Shown: positions 10,711-20,106, numbered from the stretch's first letter. The stretch: DNA of 64,000 bases from Opitutia bacterium (GCA_016187945.1 JACPIT010000005.1:372001-436000), one strand, 5' to 3'. Program-made: numbers and translations. The notes: generated by a model from the sequence alone, not told the origin.

Positions 10711-13700
10711 CTACTCGCGGGCGAGGAGGAACTCCAGCGGGAGGTCGATGCGGGCGGACCAGGATTGCTCGTTGTGCGCGGCGCCGGGGAATTTCTTCGT
10801 CAGCCAGTCGCGGCCTTCGGTGTAGCCGAGCGTGCGCAGGGCGGCGTCCATGCGCTGCTGATACGGTTCGTAGGACGCGTCGAGCGTGGCGGTGCCGAAG
10901 TCGAAATAGAGTCGATGCGCGCCGGCATGCGGGAGGTTTTGCGCGAAGAAGTCGATCGCGCAGCCGTCGCCGATGGGCCAATGAGTCGAGACGCAACCGG
11001 CGGCACCGAAGACGGCGGGATGTTCAGCAAGCGCGTAGGCGGAGATGAGGCCGCCCATGCTCGAGCCCATGATGCTCGTGTGCGTGCGGTCGGGGAGCGT
11101 GCGATAGGTGCGGTCGATGAACGGCTTCAATTCCTCGACGAGAAATTTCAGGTAGGCGTCGGACTTGATCTGCGCGGCGGTGAGGCGCGGGCCGTTGGGC
11201 CAGAGCGGGAGTTCCGGAGCGGTGACGGCTTTGCGCGGCATGTATTCGGGCACGCGGTCGTAGCCGTTGTTCCAAACGCCGACGACGATGGCGCCGCGCG
11301 TTTTGCCTGCGGCGATGAGGCGATGCATCGCCTCGTCGATGCCCCACGTGACGCCGCCGTAGCTGAGGTTGGGGTCGAAGAGATTCTGGCCGTCGTGCAT
11401 GTAGAGCACGGGGTAACGCTCTGCGGCGTTTGCGTCGTAGCCGGGCGGGAGCCAGACGTCGACGTGGCGTGCGCCGGCGAATTGCGACGGGAACGCGGCG
11501 TGCCGCACGAGGCGCGCGGTGCCGACGGTGACGTGCGTTTCGCCGCTGAGCGTGGTGCCGGCGAGGTTGTGCACGGCGACGCGGTAGGAGCCGGTGTGCG
11601 CGGTGACGGCGTGCGGGACGGCGTAGGTGGCGGACGTGGCGCCGCGGAGGAGTTCGCCGTCGCGATACCATTGGTATTCGAGATCGCCGGAGCCGGTGGC
11701 GGCGGCGGTGAGTTTCAGCTCGGCACCGAAGGCGACGGAGATTTTGGCGGGCGGTTGGGCGGTGAAGGTCGGGCACTGCGCGCGCGCGATGCCGAACTGC
11801 ACTTTCGCGGAGGCGGGCGCGACGGTGATGCCGCCGACTCGCGCGGCGGCGAGGTGGCCGCGGAGGTCGTTCACGGTCGCGGTGAATTCGAGTTTCTCGT
11901 CGGGCGCGAGGTCGGCGGGCGGCGTCCAGAAAACGCGATATGGCGGGGCATCGTCGGTGCCGAGCAGCTCGACTTGGCCGGGGCGCGAGGCGCGCGTCAT
12001 CGTGAACGTGACTTCGGCCACGCCGTCGGTGTTCGCGACTTCGGCGCGGATTTCGCGGCGCGAGGGGAAGACGAGGTCGTCGATCTCGCGGGAGCCGAAG
12101 GTGAGGTGCGCGCCGGTGGCGGGCGCGACGAGTGCGATCGTGGGCGCGGTGGCGGGAGCGGCGAGCGGGCGCTCGGCGCGCCAGAGGGCGAATTGCAGCG
12201 GGGCGAGCGTGACGCGGGCGGCGCCGTGGGCGTCGGTGGTGAGGTGGCCCGCGACCTCCGGTCGCGGGGTTTCAGACGATGGCGGCAGCTTATCTGCGCC
12301 GCCGGCCGACCCGCGCCCGGAGGTCGCGGGCCAGCTTGAGTCGAAGAGCGGTGCGAGCGTCGCGCCGGCGGGCTGGCTGGTGGGGACGCTGGCGGTGAGC
12401 GTGGCGGTGCGGGAGTTGTTGAAGACGGCGAGGTATTCGGTGCGTTCGCCGCGCTCGAGGCGCGAGAAGGCGAAGAGGCCGGGCTCGGCGGTGGAGCGCA
12501 GAATCATCGCGCCGGTGCGGAGCGCGGCGTGTTCGCGCCGGAGTTGGCCGAGGCGGGCGAAGAGGCGGTAGAACGGGTGCGTCGGGTCGAACTTGTCGTC
12601 GGCGCCGGTGCGGGTGGTGGCGAGGAGCTGGGCGTTTTTGTAGACGGGCGCTTGCGGGGCGAACATGTCCTCGCGGGCCTGCTGGTCGATGCCGCCGGCG
12701 CCGAGCATGCCTTGTTCGTCGCCGTAGTGGAGCGTGGGCATGCCGCGCACGAAATACATCAGGCCGTGGCCGAGGCGCGCGAGGTCGGCGATCCGGTCGA
12801 GCGGCGCGCCGGGGTTTTCCTGGAGCAGGTAGTAGCCCCAGCGGCCGATGTCGTAGTTGCCGAGGAGCGTGATCGACGAGTGGACGTTGCTGTCGTGGTC
12901 CGTGTAGTAATCGTCGCGGAGAAAAAATTCCTCGAGGGCGGCGGCGGGGCCGCCTTGAGCGACGAATTTCCGCGCGGCGCCGGCGAAGGCGAAGTCGGTC
13001 GTCGAATCGACGGGCATGGTGCCGGTGGAGAACTCGCTGAGGTAGGCGACGTCGCCGGCTTCGTTCATGACTTCGCCGAACTGGATGAAGTCGGCGCGGC
13101 CGAGCGCGCGCGCCTGGGCGCGGAGGGCGGGATTGAAGGCCTGCCAGAAGCCGGCGTTGGCGTGGCGCATGGTGTCGATGCGGAAGCCGTCGACGCCCCA
13201 CCCCAGCCATTGACCGAAGACGTCGATGAAGCCGCGGACGACGCGCGGGTGCTCGGTCATGATGTCGTCGAGGCCCATGAAGTCGCCGAGGACGGCGCTC
13301 TCGCCGGTGAAGGTGCTGTTGCCGCGGTTGTGGTAGAGAGTGGGGTCGTTGAGCCAGTCGGGGTTTTTCGCGTGGGCGAGCTCGGGTGCGATCACGGGGC
13401 GGTAGGCGAAGCTGCGCTCGGCGGAGAGCGCGGGGAATTCCGCCTTCGTCGAGGCTGCGGCGGGGTTCGCGTCGAGGGTCGCGCCGTCACGCGGCGGCGC
13501 GGTGGGCGCAGGCGGGAGGCCGTTGTAGGAGGCGGCGCGCTCGTCGAAGGGCTGGCCGGCGGCGTCGCGGGTCGGTGCGGTCTTGGTGTCGACGTAGGTG
13601 TAGTTGCCGCCGGCGTATTTGATGATGTCGCCGGTGTGGTTGACGACGATGTCGAGATAGACGCGGAAACCGCGCGCGTGCGCCTGCTCGATGAAGGTGC

Positions 13701-14151
13701 GGTATTCGGCGTTGGTGCCGAGGTGTGGATCGACGTTCAGGAAATCGAGCGGCCAGTAGCCGTGGTAGCCGGCGGAGCGGTCGGAGGCTTGGACGGCGTT
13801 GTTCTTGTAGGGAGGCGTCGTCCAGATCGTGGAGACGTTCAGGCCCTGGATGTAGTCGAGCTTGCTGGTGAGGCCGGCGAAGTCGCCGCCGTGGTAGTAA
13901 CCGATGCGCGTGGGATCGAAGCCGTTTTCCTCGGGGCCGCCGGGGATGCCGCCGGTGTCGTTCGCCGTGCTGCCGTTGGCGAAGCGGTCCGGCATGAGGA
14001 TGTAGATGGTCTGGCCGGCGCCGGGATGGGTGAAGCGCGGCAGAGCCACCGGTGCGACCGTCTGCGCGCGAGCGCACGGGAACAGAGCGAGAGCGAGCAG
14101 CCAACACGCGGCGCGCGCGCGCCACGGACGAGTCGAGGGGTGAGACATCAT
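10711..14151 (-). CDS. Secreted GH13 alpha-amylase / Ig-like / esterase fusion
   Basis: A 1146-residue secreted protein joining two enzymes. A signal peptide is followed by a GH13 barrel (about 35-640), with QTIYILMPDRFANG, the nucleophile in GVDGFRIDTMRH (Asp326), the acid/base in FGEVMNEAGD (Glu360) and GNYDIGR for the third acidic residue. A beta-rich stretch and an Ig-like domain (about 800-890; YQWYRDGELL, GSYRVAVHN) lead to an esterase-D-like hydrolase with YPVLYMHDGQNLFD and the nucleophile elbow GSSMGG (Ser1031). It probably degrades starch-type glucans, with the esterase removing acyl groups or acting on a linked substrate. A palindromic repeat (12245-12333) lies in frame after the barrel. 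ATG 14151 or 14148 starts the signal peptide and is preceded by CCCTCCCC. It is divergent from the receptor gene at 14538. Confidence 0.92.
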   Translation of the reverse strand: MMSHPSTRPWRARAACWLLALALFPCARAQTVAPVALPRFTHPGAGQTIYILMPDRFANGSTANDTGGIPGGPEENGFDPTRIGYYHGGDFAGLTSKLDYIQGLNVSTIWTTPPYKNNAVQASDRSAGYHGYWPLDFLNVDPHLGTNAEYRTFIEQAHARGFRVYLDIVVNHTGDIIKYAGGNYTYVDTKTAPTRDAAGQPFDERAASYNGLPPAPTAPPRDGATLDANPAAASTKAEFPALSAERSFAYRPVIAPELAHAKNPDWLNDPTLYHNRGNSTFTGESAVLGDFMGLDDIMTEHPRVVRGFIDVFGQWLGWGVDGFRIDTMRHANAGFWQAFNPALRAQARALGRADFIQFGEVMNEAGDVAYLSEFSTGTMPVDSTTDFAFAGAARKFVAQGGPAAALEEFFLRDDYYTDHDSNVHSSITLLGNYDIGRWGYYLLQENPGAPLDRIADLARLGHGLMYFVRGMPTLHYGDEQGMLGAGGIDQQAREDMFAPQAPVYKNAQLLATTRTGADDKFDPTHPFYRLFARLGQLRREHAALRTGAMILRSTAEPGLFAFSRLERGERTEYLAVFNNSRTATLTASVPTSQPAGATLAPLFDSSWPATSGRGSAGGADKLPPSSETPRPEVAGHLTTDAHGAARVTLAPLQFALWRAERPLAAPATAPTIALVAPATGAHLTFGSREIDDLVFPSRREIRAEVANTDGVAEVTFTMTRASRPGQVELLGTDDAPPYRVFWTPPADLAPDEKLEFTATVNDLRGHLAAARVGGITVAPASAKVQFGIARAQCPTFTAQPPAKISVAFGAELKLTAAATGSGDLEYQWYRDGELLRGATSATYAVPHAVTAHTGSYRVAVHNLAGTTLSGETHVTVGTARLVRHAAFPSQFAGARHVDVWLPPGYDANAAERYPVLYMHDGQNLFDPNLSYGGVTWGIDEAMHRLIAAGKTRGAIVVGVWNNGYDRVPEYMPRKAVTAPELPLWPNGPRLTAAQIKSDAYLKFLVEELKPFIDRTYRTLPDRTHTSIMGSSMGGLISAYALAEHPAVFGAAGCVSTHWPIGDGCAIDFFAQNLPHAGAHRLYFDFGTATLDASYEPYQQRMDAALRTLGYTEGRDWLTKKFPGAAHNEQSWSARIDLPLEFLLARE
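12245..12333. repeat. Palindromic repeat inside the amylase-esterase coding sequence
   Basis: Sixteen-base perfect inverted arms (TGGCCCGCGACCTCCG at 12245-12260 and its inverse at 12318-12333) enclose 57 bp, all translated in frame. The encoded segment is Gly/Ser/Pro-rich (SGRGSAGGADKLPPSS and following). Nineteen bases of it (12310-12328) recur inverted inside the GH20 gene at 56399-56417. Confidence 0.85.
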
Positions 14152-14537
14152 GGGGAGGGCGCCACGGTCGCGTGCGGTCGGCGGGCCGTCAAACGGACGA
14201 GCCGGGAGAAGACTTCCAAGGCCGCGAAAAAACTTAGGAGCCGGACGCCGAAAACCGAGCCGCGGAGCGTGCGCGCGCGGTGGGCCGCGGCGACGGCGTG
14301 TGCGGCCGCGGGCGATTTTCAGAGGGGAACGTGCGGATTTTTCGCCGCCGCGACGGACGAGGCGGCGCGCGGGGAGCGCATCTAAGAGTTCTCCGGAGCA
14401 TCTCGGTTTTCTGCGTCGAAAGCCAATCGCGACCGGCGGTGGAGACGATTTCATCGGAACATCCCCTCACGGCGCCCGCTGTTGGCGCACCCCTGTTAAC
14501 CCCACCCTTGCTGCTGACGGATTTTTATCCCCCCACC
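14152..14537. promoter_or_regulatory. Divergent promoter region, amylase-esterase / TonB receptor
   Basis: A 386-bp non-coding gap that must carry the divergent promoters of the starch locus. Both start codons are preceded by pyrimidine tracts (CCCTCCCC before 14151 on the minus strand, TATCCCCCCACC before 14538). I could not find a convincing -35/-10 pair or a palindromic operator, and no transcription factor gene adjoins it. Confidence 0.5.
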
Positions 14538-17309
14538 ATGCACACCCACAAACATCAGAAATTGACGCGCCGGTTCCTCACTCGAGGACTGGTCGCCGGC
14601 CTGCTGCTTTCGCAGACGGCCTTGTCGGCTTACGCGCAAGCGGCGGCCGCAACGGACGAGAAGAAGAAGGACGACGACGTCGTCGTTCTCGAAGCCTACA
14701 AGGTCCGCGCGGGCTTCAGCGGCTCGCTCGCGGCCGCGGCCGAGAAGAAACAGGCGGCCGTCAACATCACGGAAGTGATCGCGCCGGAAGACCTCGGCAA
14801 GTTGCCCGACGTCTCCATCGCCGACTCGCTGACGCGCCTGCCCGGCCTCGCCGCGCAGCGCACCAACGGCCGCAGCCAGCAGATCAGCGTCCGCGGTCTC
14901 GCGGCGGACTTCACGGTCGGCACGCTCGGCGGCCGCGAACAGGTTTCGACGAACCTGAATCGCGCGCTCGAGTTCGACCAGTATCCGGCCGAGCTCTTCG
15001 ACGGCGTGACGGTTTACAAGACCGCCGCCGCGAACCTGATGAGCCAGGGCCTCGCCGGCACGATCGACATGCAGACCTACAGCCCGCTCAGCAAAGGCAA
15101 GCGGCAGGTCAGCATGAACGCTTACTACAACTGGAACCAACTCGGCCAGCTCACGCCCGGCGTCAGCTCGACCGGTGAGCGCTTCGGCCTCACCTACATC
15201 GACCAAGTGGCCGACGGCAAAGTGGGCATCGGTCTGGGCGTCTCCTACTCGAAGACTCCGTGGGCCGGCCAGCAGTTCCAGGCCTGGGGCTACCCGCAGG
15301 ACGGCGCCGGCAACTACGTCCTCGGCGGCACGAAGTCCTACGTCCGCAACTCGATCCTCGATCGCAAGAGCCTGATGTTCGTCCTCGAGTTCAAGCCGAA
15401 CGAGCACATCCACGCCAAGATCGACATCTTCAAATCCGACTTCCAGGAAAAGCAGTTGCTCCGCGGCATGGAGATTCCGCTCTGGTGGAGCGGTGCGCAG
15501 GCCCAGTCCGGCGCCACCTACACGAACGGCCTCGCGACCAACCAGGTCTTCGCGAACGTCATGCCGATCGTCCGCAACGACGTGTTCGTGCGCGACGCCT
15601 CCCCGATCGCCATCGGCGGCAATCTCAAGATCAACGAAAAGTCCGAGTGGCCGATCGAGATCGACGCCGGCTACTCGAAGATCTCCCGTGAGGACGAGAA
15701 TCTCGAAACCTACGCCGGCATCAGCCAGCGCGGCACGCCGTTCACCCAAGCCGACCGCATGACGATCAAGCTCGTCCCCGGCGGCATCCCGACGATCACG
15801 CCGACGCTCAGCTACGCCGACGGCAGCATCCTCAAGCTCTCCGACCCGCAAGGCTGGGGTCCGGATTCCCTCCCCGGCGGCGGCATGTATGGCTACCTGA
15901 AGTTCTTCAAGTCGAAGGACGAACTCGGCCAGATCAAGGCCTCCACGAAGCACGAGCTCCCGAAGGTCTTCAAGAGCATCGAAACCGGCGCCTTCTTCTC
16001 CGAGCGCTACAAGCGCGAAGGCGAAGGCCCGTCCGGCTACATCAACACGCCCACCGGCGCCGTCACGCTCCCGCTTCCGGCCAAGGTCGGCACCACGGAC
16101 ATGAGCTTCCTCGGGCTCGGCAGCATCTACGCCTTCGACCCGCTCGCGGCCTATAACGGCGGCACCTACGGCTTCACCGCCAACAACGACACCGGCATCG
16201 TCGCCAACCGCTACGACGTCGACGAGAAGGTCACGCAAGCCTACGTGCAGCTCAACATCGAGACGAAGTGGGGCAACGTTCCGATCGACGGCAACATCGG
16301 CCTGCGCGGCATCCACACCGACCAGAAGTCGAAGGGTTTCTCCGCCAGCGGCAACCTCCTCAACCCGGTCTCCGCCGGCGCGACCTATAACCAGGCCGCC
16401 CCGAACCTCGCGCTGAATTTCCACCTCCGCGAGAGCACCGTCCTGCGCTTCAGCGCCGCACGCCAATACGCCCGCCCGCGCATGTATGATATGCGCGCCT
16501 CCCGCACGTGGAGCTACGATCCGTCCTTCGCGGCCTCGACCACCACCAGCCCGTGGGGCGGCGGCGGCGGCAACCCGAACCTCAAGCCTTGGGCGGCCAA
16601 CTCGCTCGACCTCTCCCTCGAGCACTACTTCGCCGACAACAAGGGCTACTTCGCCATCGCCGGCTTCACCAAGAAGCTCACGAACTACATCTACGAGCAG
16701 CAATCCGTCGCGAGCTTCGTGGGTTATCCGGTCCGCACCGGCCCCGAGCCCGTCCTGCGCCAAGGCATCGTCTCCCAGCCGGTCAACGGCCAGGGCGGCT
16801 CCATCAAGGGCGTCGAAGTGACGCTCTCGCTCGCCTCCGAACTGATTAACAAAGACATCAAGGGCTTCGGCATCTGGGCCAGCGGCGCCTACACCGATTC
16901 CGCGATCAAGCCCTTCGGCCCCACCGGTCCCGACATGCCGATCGCCGGCTGGTCCCGCAAGGTCGCCCAGCTCACGTTCTACTACGAGCGCCACGGCTTC
17001 TCCGCGCGCATCAGCGAAAAGTATCGTTCGGCCAATCGCCAATACATCACCACGTTCGGCCCCCCGAACCGTGGCGGCGACGTCAGCCCGAACGGCGGCT
17101 TCTCCGTCGCGCAGCCGGAAAAGACCATCGACGCCCAAGTCAGCTACACCTTCGAGAAGGGCCCGCTCAAGAACCTCACCCTGCTCGCCCAGGCCTACAA
17201 CCTGAACAACGAGCCGCTGGTCACGTATAACAACGACGACCCGCGCCAGGTGATCAACTATCAGAAATACGGCGCCTCCTACTCGGTCGGCGCGTCCTAC
17301 AAGTTCTGA
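14538..17309 (+). CDS. TonB-dependent outer-membrane receptor (maltodextrin-type)
   Basis: A 923-residue receptor that should import oligosaccharides across the outer membrane using TonB energy. It has a signal peptide (cleavage near AYAQ), a plug domain with ITEVIAPEDLGKLPDVSIAD, LTRLPGLAAQR and ISVRGL, and then a beta-barrel ending in the aromatic residue of GASYKF. The 'dlGKlPDvsiADsLtRlPG' plug is the style of the TonB receptors from Xanthomonas and Caulobacter, which include maltose receptors. The open frame extends upstream to 14280, but ATG 14538 starts the signal peptide. It lies among GH13, GH31, GH77 and an SLC45 carrier, so maltodextrin is the likely ligand. The stop is followed by hairpins at 17317-17374. 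Confidence 0.93.
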   Translation: MHTHKHQKLTRRFLTRGLVAGLLLSQTALSAYAQAAAATDEKKKDDDVVVLEAYKVRAGFSGSLAAAAEKKQAAVNITEVIAPEDLGKLPDVSIADSLTRLPGLAAQRTNGRSQQISVRGLAADFTVGTLGGREQVSTNLNRALEFDQYPAELFDGVTVYKTAAANLMSQGLAGTIDMQTYSPLSKGKRQVSMNAYYNWNQLGQLTPGVSSTGERFGLTYIDQVADGKVGIGLGVSYSKTPWAGQQFQAWGYPQDGAGNYVLGGTKSYVRNSILDRKSLMFVLEFKPNEHIHAKIDIFKSDFQEKQLLRGMEIPLWWSGAQAQSGATYTNGLATNQVFANVMPIVRNDVFVRDASPIAIGGNLKINEKSEWPIEIDAGYSKISREDENLETYAGISQRGTPFTQADRMTIKLVPGGIPTITPTLSYADGSILKLSDPQGWGPDSLPGGGMYGYLKFFKSKDELGQIKASTKHELPKVFKSIETGAFFSERYKREGEGPSGYINTPTGAVTLPLPAKVGTTDMSFLGLGSIYAFDPLAAYNGGTYGFTANNDTGIVANRYDVDEKVTQAYVQLNIETKWGNVPIDGNIGLRGIHTDQKSKGFSASGNLLNPVSAGATYNQAAPNLALNFHLRESTVLRFSAARQYARPRMYDMRASRTWSYDPSFAASTTTSPWGGGGGNPNLKPWAANSLDLSLEHYFADNKGYFAIAGFTKKLTNYIYEQQSVASFVGYPVRTGPEPVLRQGIVSQPVNGQGGSIKGVEVTLSLASELINKDIKGFGIWASGAYTDSAIKPFGPTGPDMPIAGWSRKVAQLTFYYERHGFSARISEKYRSANRQYITTFGPPNRGGDVSPNGGFSVAQPEKTIDAQVSYTFEKGPLKNLTLLAQAYNLNNEPLVTYNNDDPRQVINYQKYGASYSVGASYKF

Positions 17310-17316
17310 GTAACCA

Positions 17317-17374
17317 CGGGACTCCGTCCCGGTTTGTTTCCACGCGGCCACCAGTTCTACTCTGGTGGCCGCGT
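17317..17374 (+). terminator. Tandem hairpins after the TonB receptor
   Basis: A short hairpin CGGGAC-tcc-GTCCCG (17317-17331) is followed by GTTTGTTT, giving a terminator-like U-rich tail. A perfect 13-bp stem, ACGCGGCCACCAG / CTGGTGGCCGCGT (17342-17374), then follows without a T-run. Confidence 0.65.
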
Positions 17375-17420
17375 CATCTCCGCCGTCTGCTTCATTTATC
17401 GCGCATGTCCTCCTCTGTTT

Positions 17421-17498
17421 GTCATCGCGAGCCCGACGTAGTCGGGCGTGGCGATCCAGCTAGCTGGATTGCTTCGTCGCTGCGCTCCTCGCAATGAC
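17421..17498. repeat. Dispersed repeat, 'GTCATCGCGAG...CTCGCAATGAC' family
   Basis: A 78-bp element that reads GTCATCGCGAGCCCGAC at one end and CTCCTCGCAATGAC at the other, with an internal GCCCGAC/GTCGGGC stem. Relatives are at 43111-43211 and, inverted, at 55581-55658. This type of element is common in unrelated genomes. Confidence 0.85.
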
Positions 17499-17533
17499 AC
17501 GGCAAGGGTGCTGAGTTTTCGTGCGACACTGCC

Positions 17534-17567
17534 CCTCCGTGCTCTCCGCGTCTTCTGAGTTTCAACC
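17534..17567. repeat. Dispersed C/T-rich repeat ending in TTTCAAC
   Basis: Contains GTGCTCTCCGCGTCTTC and ends TTTCAACCG, matching the element at 10480-10545 and its inverse at 10378. It lies between the possible GTG start at 17521 and the preferred GTG at 17596, which argues against the upstream start. Confidence 0.65.
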
Positions 17568-17595
17568 GCCCTCCTCCGCTCAACCCCGCTTCGCC

Positions 17596-20106
17596 GTGCG
17601 TCTCCTCGTGTGCGCCCTCGCTAGTTCGCTCCTCGTCAGCCACGCCGTCATCCTCGCGGCCGACCAAACCTCGCTGCAACCGATCGGCGCCGTCGCGTCG
17701 ACCGCCCGCACCGTGCAAGGCGTCTCGCTCACCGCCGCCGATGGCTCGACCGTCGCCGTGAGCATTCTCGCGCCGGACCTCGTCCGCGTGCGCACGCTAT
17801 TCGCCGGACAAAAGCCCGCGCTCGATCACTCCTGGGCCATCTCGAAGACCGACTGGCCCGCCACGCCCTTCCAGTTTTCCGAGGACGCCGCCGCCGTCAC
17901 GCTCACGACCGCCGAACTGAAAATCGTCATCGCGCGCGACCCGCTCCTCATCGAATTCCGCGACGCCGCCACCGGCCGCGTGCTCAACGCCGACGCCCGC
18001 CCCATGGCGCGCGATCCGCAAACCGGCGCCGTCGGCACCGCCAAGAAACTTGGCTACGAAGAACACTTCTACGGCCTCGGCGAAAAAGCCGCGCGCCTCG
18101 ACAAGCGCCGCGGCAAGTTCGTCATGTGGACCTCCGACACGCCCGGCTACGTCGAAGGCACCGACCCGATTTATCAGAGCATTCCGTTCTACGTCGGCCT
18201 CGAAGCCGGCGTCGCTTACGGCCTTTTCTACGACAACGCCTGGCGCTCCACCTTCGAGTTCGGCCACCTCACGCAGGAATCGGCCAACTACACCGCCGAC
18301 GGCGGCGAGCTGAACTACTATTTCTTCGCCGGCCCCTCGCTGAAGAAAGTCGTCAGCCGCTACACCGAGCTCACCGGCCGCATGCCGCTGCCGCCGCTCT
18401 GGTCGCTCGGCCACCAGCAGAGCCGCTACAGCTATTATCCCGACAAGCTCGTCGAACACATCGCGCAGCAATACCGCGCGCACGACCTGCCGCTCGACGT
18501 GCTCTACTTGGACATCCACTACATGGACGGCTACCGCGTCTTCACGTGGGACAAGTCGCGCTTCCCCGACCCCGCCGCCATGACGCGCCGCCTCGCCGAG
18601 CAAGGCATCCGCGTCGTCACGATCATCGACCCCGGCGTGAAGCACGAACCCGACGGCCGCGCTGCCGAAGGTAGGGCGGGACCGCTGGGCCCGCCGAGCC
18701 CGTCGCAAAACGCCGCCTCCGCAAACACCGCCTCCGCCCGCTACTCCGTCTACGACGAAGGCGCGAAGCACGACTTCTTCCTCCGCCAGACCGACGGCTC
18801 CGTCTACGTCGGCGAAGTCTGGCCCGGCAAAGCCGTGTTCGTCGACTACACGAAGGAAGACGCGCGCCGCTGGTGGGGCGAGCAACACCGCGCGCTCACC
18901 GACGTCGGCATCGCCGGCATCTGGACCGACATGAACGAGCCCGCCGACTTCCTCGACCCGAGCGGCAAGCGCCACGAAAAAATCCGCTTCGACGACCTCG
19001 GCCAGCACACGCCCTACAACGGCCTGCGAAACACGTTCGCGCTGAACATGACGCGCGCCACCTACGAGGGCCTCCAACGCCTCAAGCCGAACGAGCGCCC
19101 CTTCGTTGTCACGCGCGCCGGCTACGCGGGCATCCAGCGCTACGCCGTGAAGTGGACCGGCGACAACAACGCCACCTTCGCCTCGCTCTCACTCAACGTC
19201 CCGATGTTCGCCTCGCTCGGTCTCAGCGGCGAAGCGTTTGTCGGCGCCGACATCCCGGGCTTCATCGGCCGCGGCGACGGCGAACTGCTCGCGCGCTCGT
19301 ATCAGATCGCGGCCTTCTCGCCGTTCTTCCGCAACCACACCGCGATCGACAGCTACGACAAGGAGCCGTGGCGCTTCGGCCGCACCTACGAGGACATCGC
19401 GCGGAAGTTCATCAAGCTCCGCTACCAGTTCCTGCCGTTCCTCTACACGACGATGGAGGAAGCCTCGCGCACCGGCCTGCCGCTCTTCCGTCCGCTCGTG
19501 CTGAATTTCCAGGACGACGAAAACACCGCGACGATCGACGACCAGTTCATGGTCGGCGACGCGCTGCTCGCCGCGCCCGTCACGCGCGCCGCCCAACGCG
19601 AGCGCGAAGTCTATTTCCCCGCCGGCACCTGGTTCGACTACTGGACCGGCGCGCAACTCGCCGGCGGCGAAACGCGCGTTGTTGCCGCGCCGCTCGATCA
19701 TCTCCCGCTCTACGTGCGCGGCGGCGCGATCGTCCCCTCGACGATCTCGATGAGCCACACCGGCGAAAAGCCGTGGAATCCGCTGCACTTCGACGTCTAT
19801 CCCGACGCGCACGGCGCCGCCACCGGCTCGCTCTACGAAGACGACGGCCTCTCGCCCGCCTACCAAAAAGGCGCGCTGCGCCGCACGACGCTCTCCTACA
19901 CCGACCGCAAGCTCACCCTCGCCGCCGAAGGCGCCTTCCAGCCCGCGGCGCGCACGTTCGAAGTCACCGTGCACGGCGTCGTGGCGAATGCCGTGTTGGT
20001 CGACGGCGTGCCGCTGCCCGCCGACGCGTGGTCGCGCAACGCCGACAATTCCGTCTCGCTCCGCCTCTCCGACAACGGCCACGCCCGCGTCGTCGAACTC
20101 CGCTGA
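17596..20106 (+). CDS. GH31 alpha-glucosidase, exported
   Basis: Releases glucose from the non-reducing ends of alpha-glucans, here probably in the periplasm. The 836 residues include a signal peptide (MRLLVCALASSLLVSHAVILAA), a GH31 beta-rich N-domain, the nucleophile in IWTDMNEP (Asp445) and the acid/base in KWTGDNNATF (Asp523). GTG 17596 is preferred because it directly starts the signal peptide; GTG 17521 would translate a dispersed repeat. Between VKHEPDG and RYSVYDEG there is an extra stretch of about 30 residues (AAEGRAGPLGPPSPS and an Ala/Ser-rich tail) encoded by a palindromic repeat. It is followed by malQ, 218 bp downstream with a REPIN between. Confidence 0.92.
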   Translation: MRLLVCALASSLLVSHAVILAADQTSLQPIGAVASTARTVQGVSLTAADGSTVAVSILAPDLVRVRTLFAGQKPALDHSWAISKTDWPATPFQFSEDAAAVTLTTAELKIVIARDPLLIEFRDAATGRVLNADARPMARDPQTGAVGTAKKLGYEEHFYGLGEKAARLDKRRGKFVMWTSDTPGYVEGTDPIYQSIPFYVGLEAGVAYGLFYDNAWRSTFEFGHLTQESANYTADGGELNYYFFAGPSLKKVVSRYTELTGRMPLPPLWSLGHQQSRYSYYPDKLVEHIAQQYRAHDLPLDVLYLDIHYMDGYRVFTWDKSRFPDPAAMTRRLAEQGIRVVTIIDPGVKHEPDGRAAEGRAGPLGPPSPSQNAASANTASARYSVYDEGAKHDFFLRQTDGSVYVGEVWPGKAVFVDYTKEDARRWWGEQHRALTDVGIAGIWTDMNEPADFLDPSGKRHEKIRFDDLGQHTPYNGLRNTFALNMTRATYEGLQRLKPNERPFVVTRAGYAGIQRYAVKWTGDNNATFASLSLNVPMFASLGLSGEAFVGADIPGFIGRGDGELLARSYQIAAFSPFFRNHTAIDSYDKEPWRFGRTYEDIARKFIKLRYQFLPFLYTTMEEASRTGLPLFRPLVLNFQDDENTATIDDQFMVGDALLAAPVTRAAQREREVYFPAGTWFDYWTGAQLAGGETRVVAAPLDHLPLYVRGGAIVPSTISMSHTGEKPWNPLHFDVYPDAHGAATGSLYEDDGLSPAYQKGALRRTTLSYTDRKLTLAAEGAFQPAARTFEVTVHGVVANAVLVDGVPLPADAWSRNADNSVSLRLSDNGHARVVELR
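18671..18696. repeat. REP-like element inside the GH31 coding sequence
   Basis: Begins GTAGGGCGGGACCGCTGGGC and is translated in frame as part of GRAGPLGPP. All 26 bases are identical to an intergenic copy in the opposite orientation at 33003-33028. It interrupts a loop that in other GH31 enzymes passes directly from the DPGVKHEP segment to YxVYDEG. Confidence 0.9.

Noticed and set aside
14152-14537. LacI-type operator for the starch locus
   Set aside because: No palindrome resembling TGTGCACA or a classic CG-centred LacI site was found, and no LacI gene adjoins.
17521-17595. Upstream GTG start for the GH31 enzyme at 17521
   Set aside because: The 25 added residues would be encoded by a dispersed repeat, and the signal peptide begins naturally at GTG 17596.
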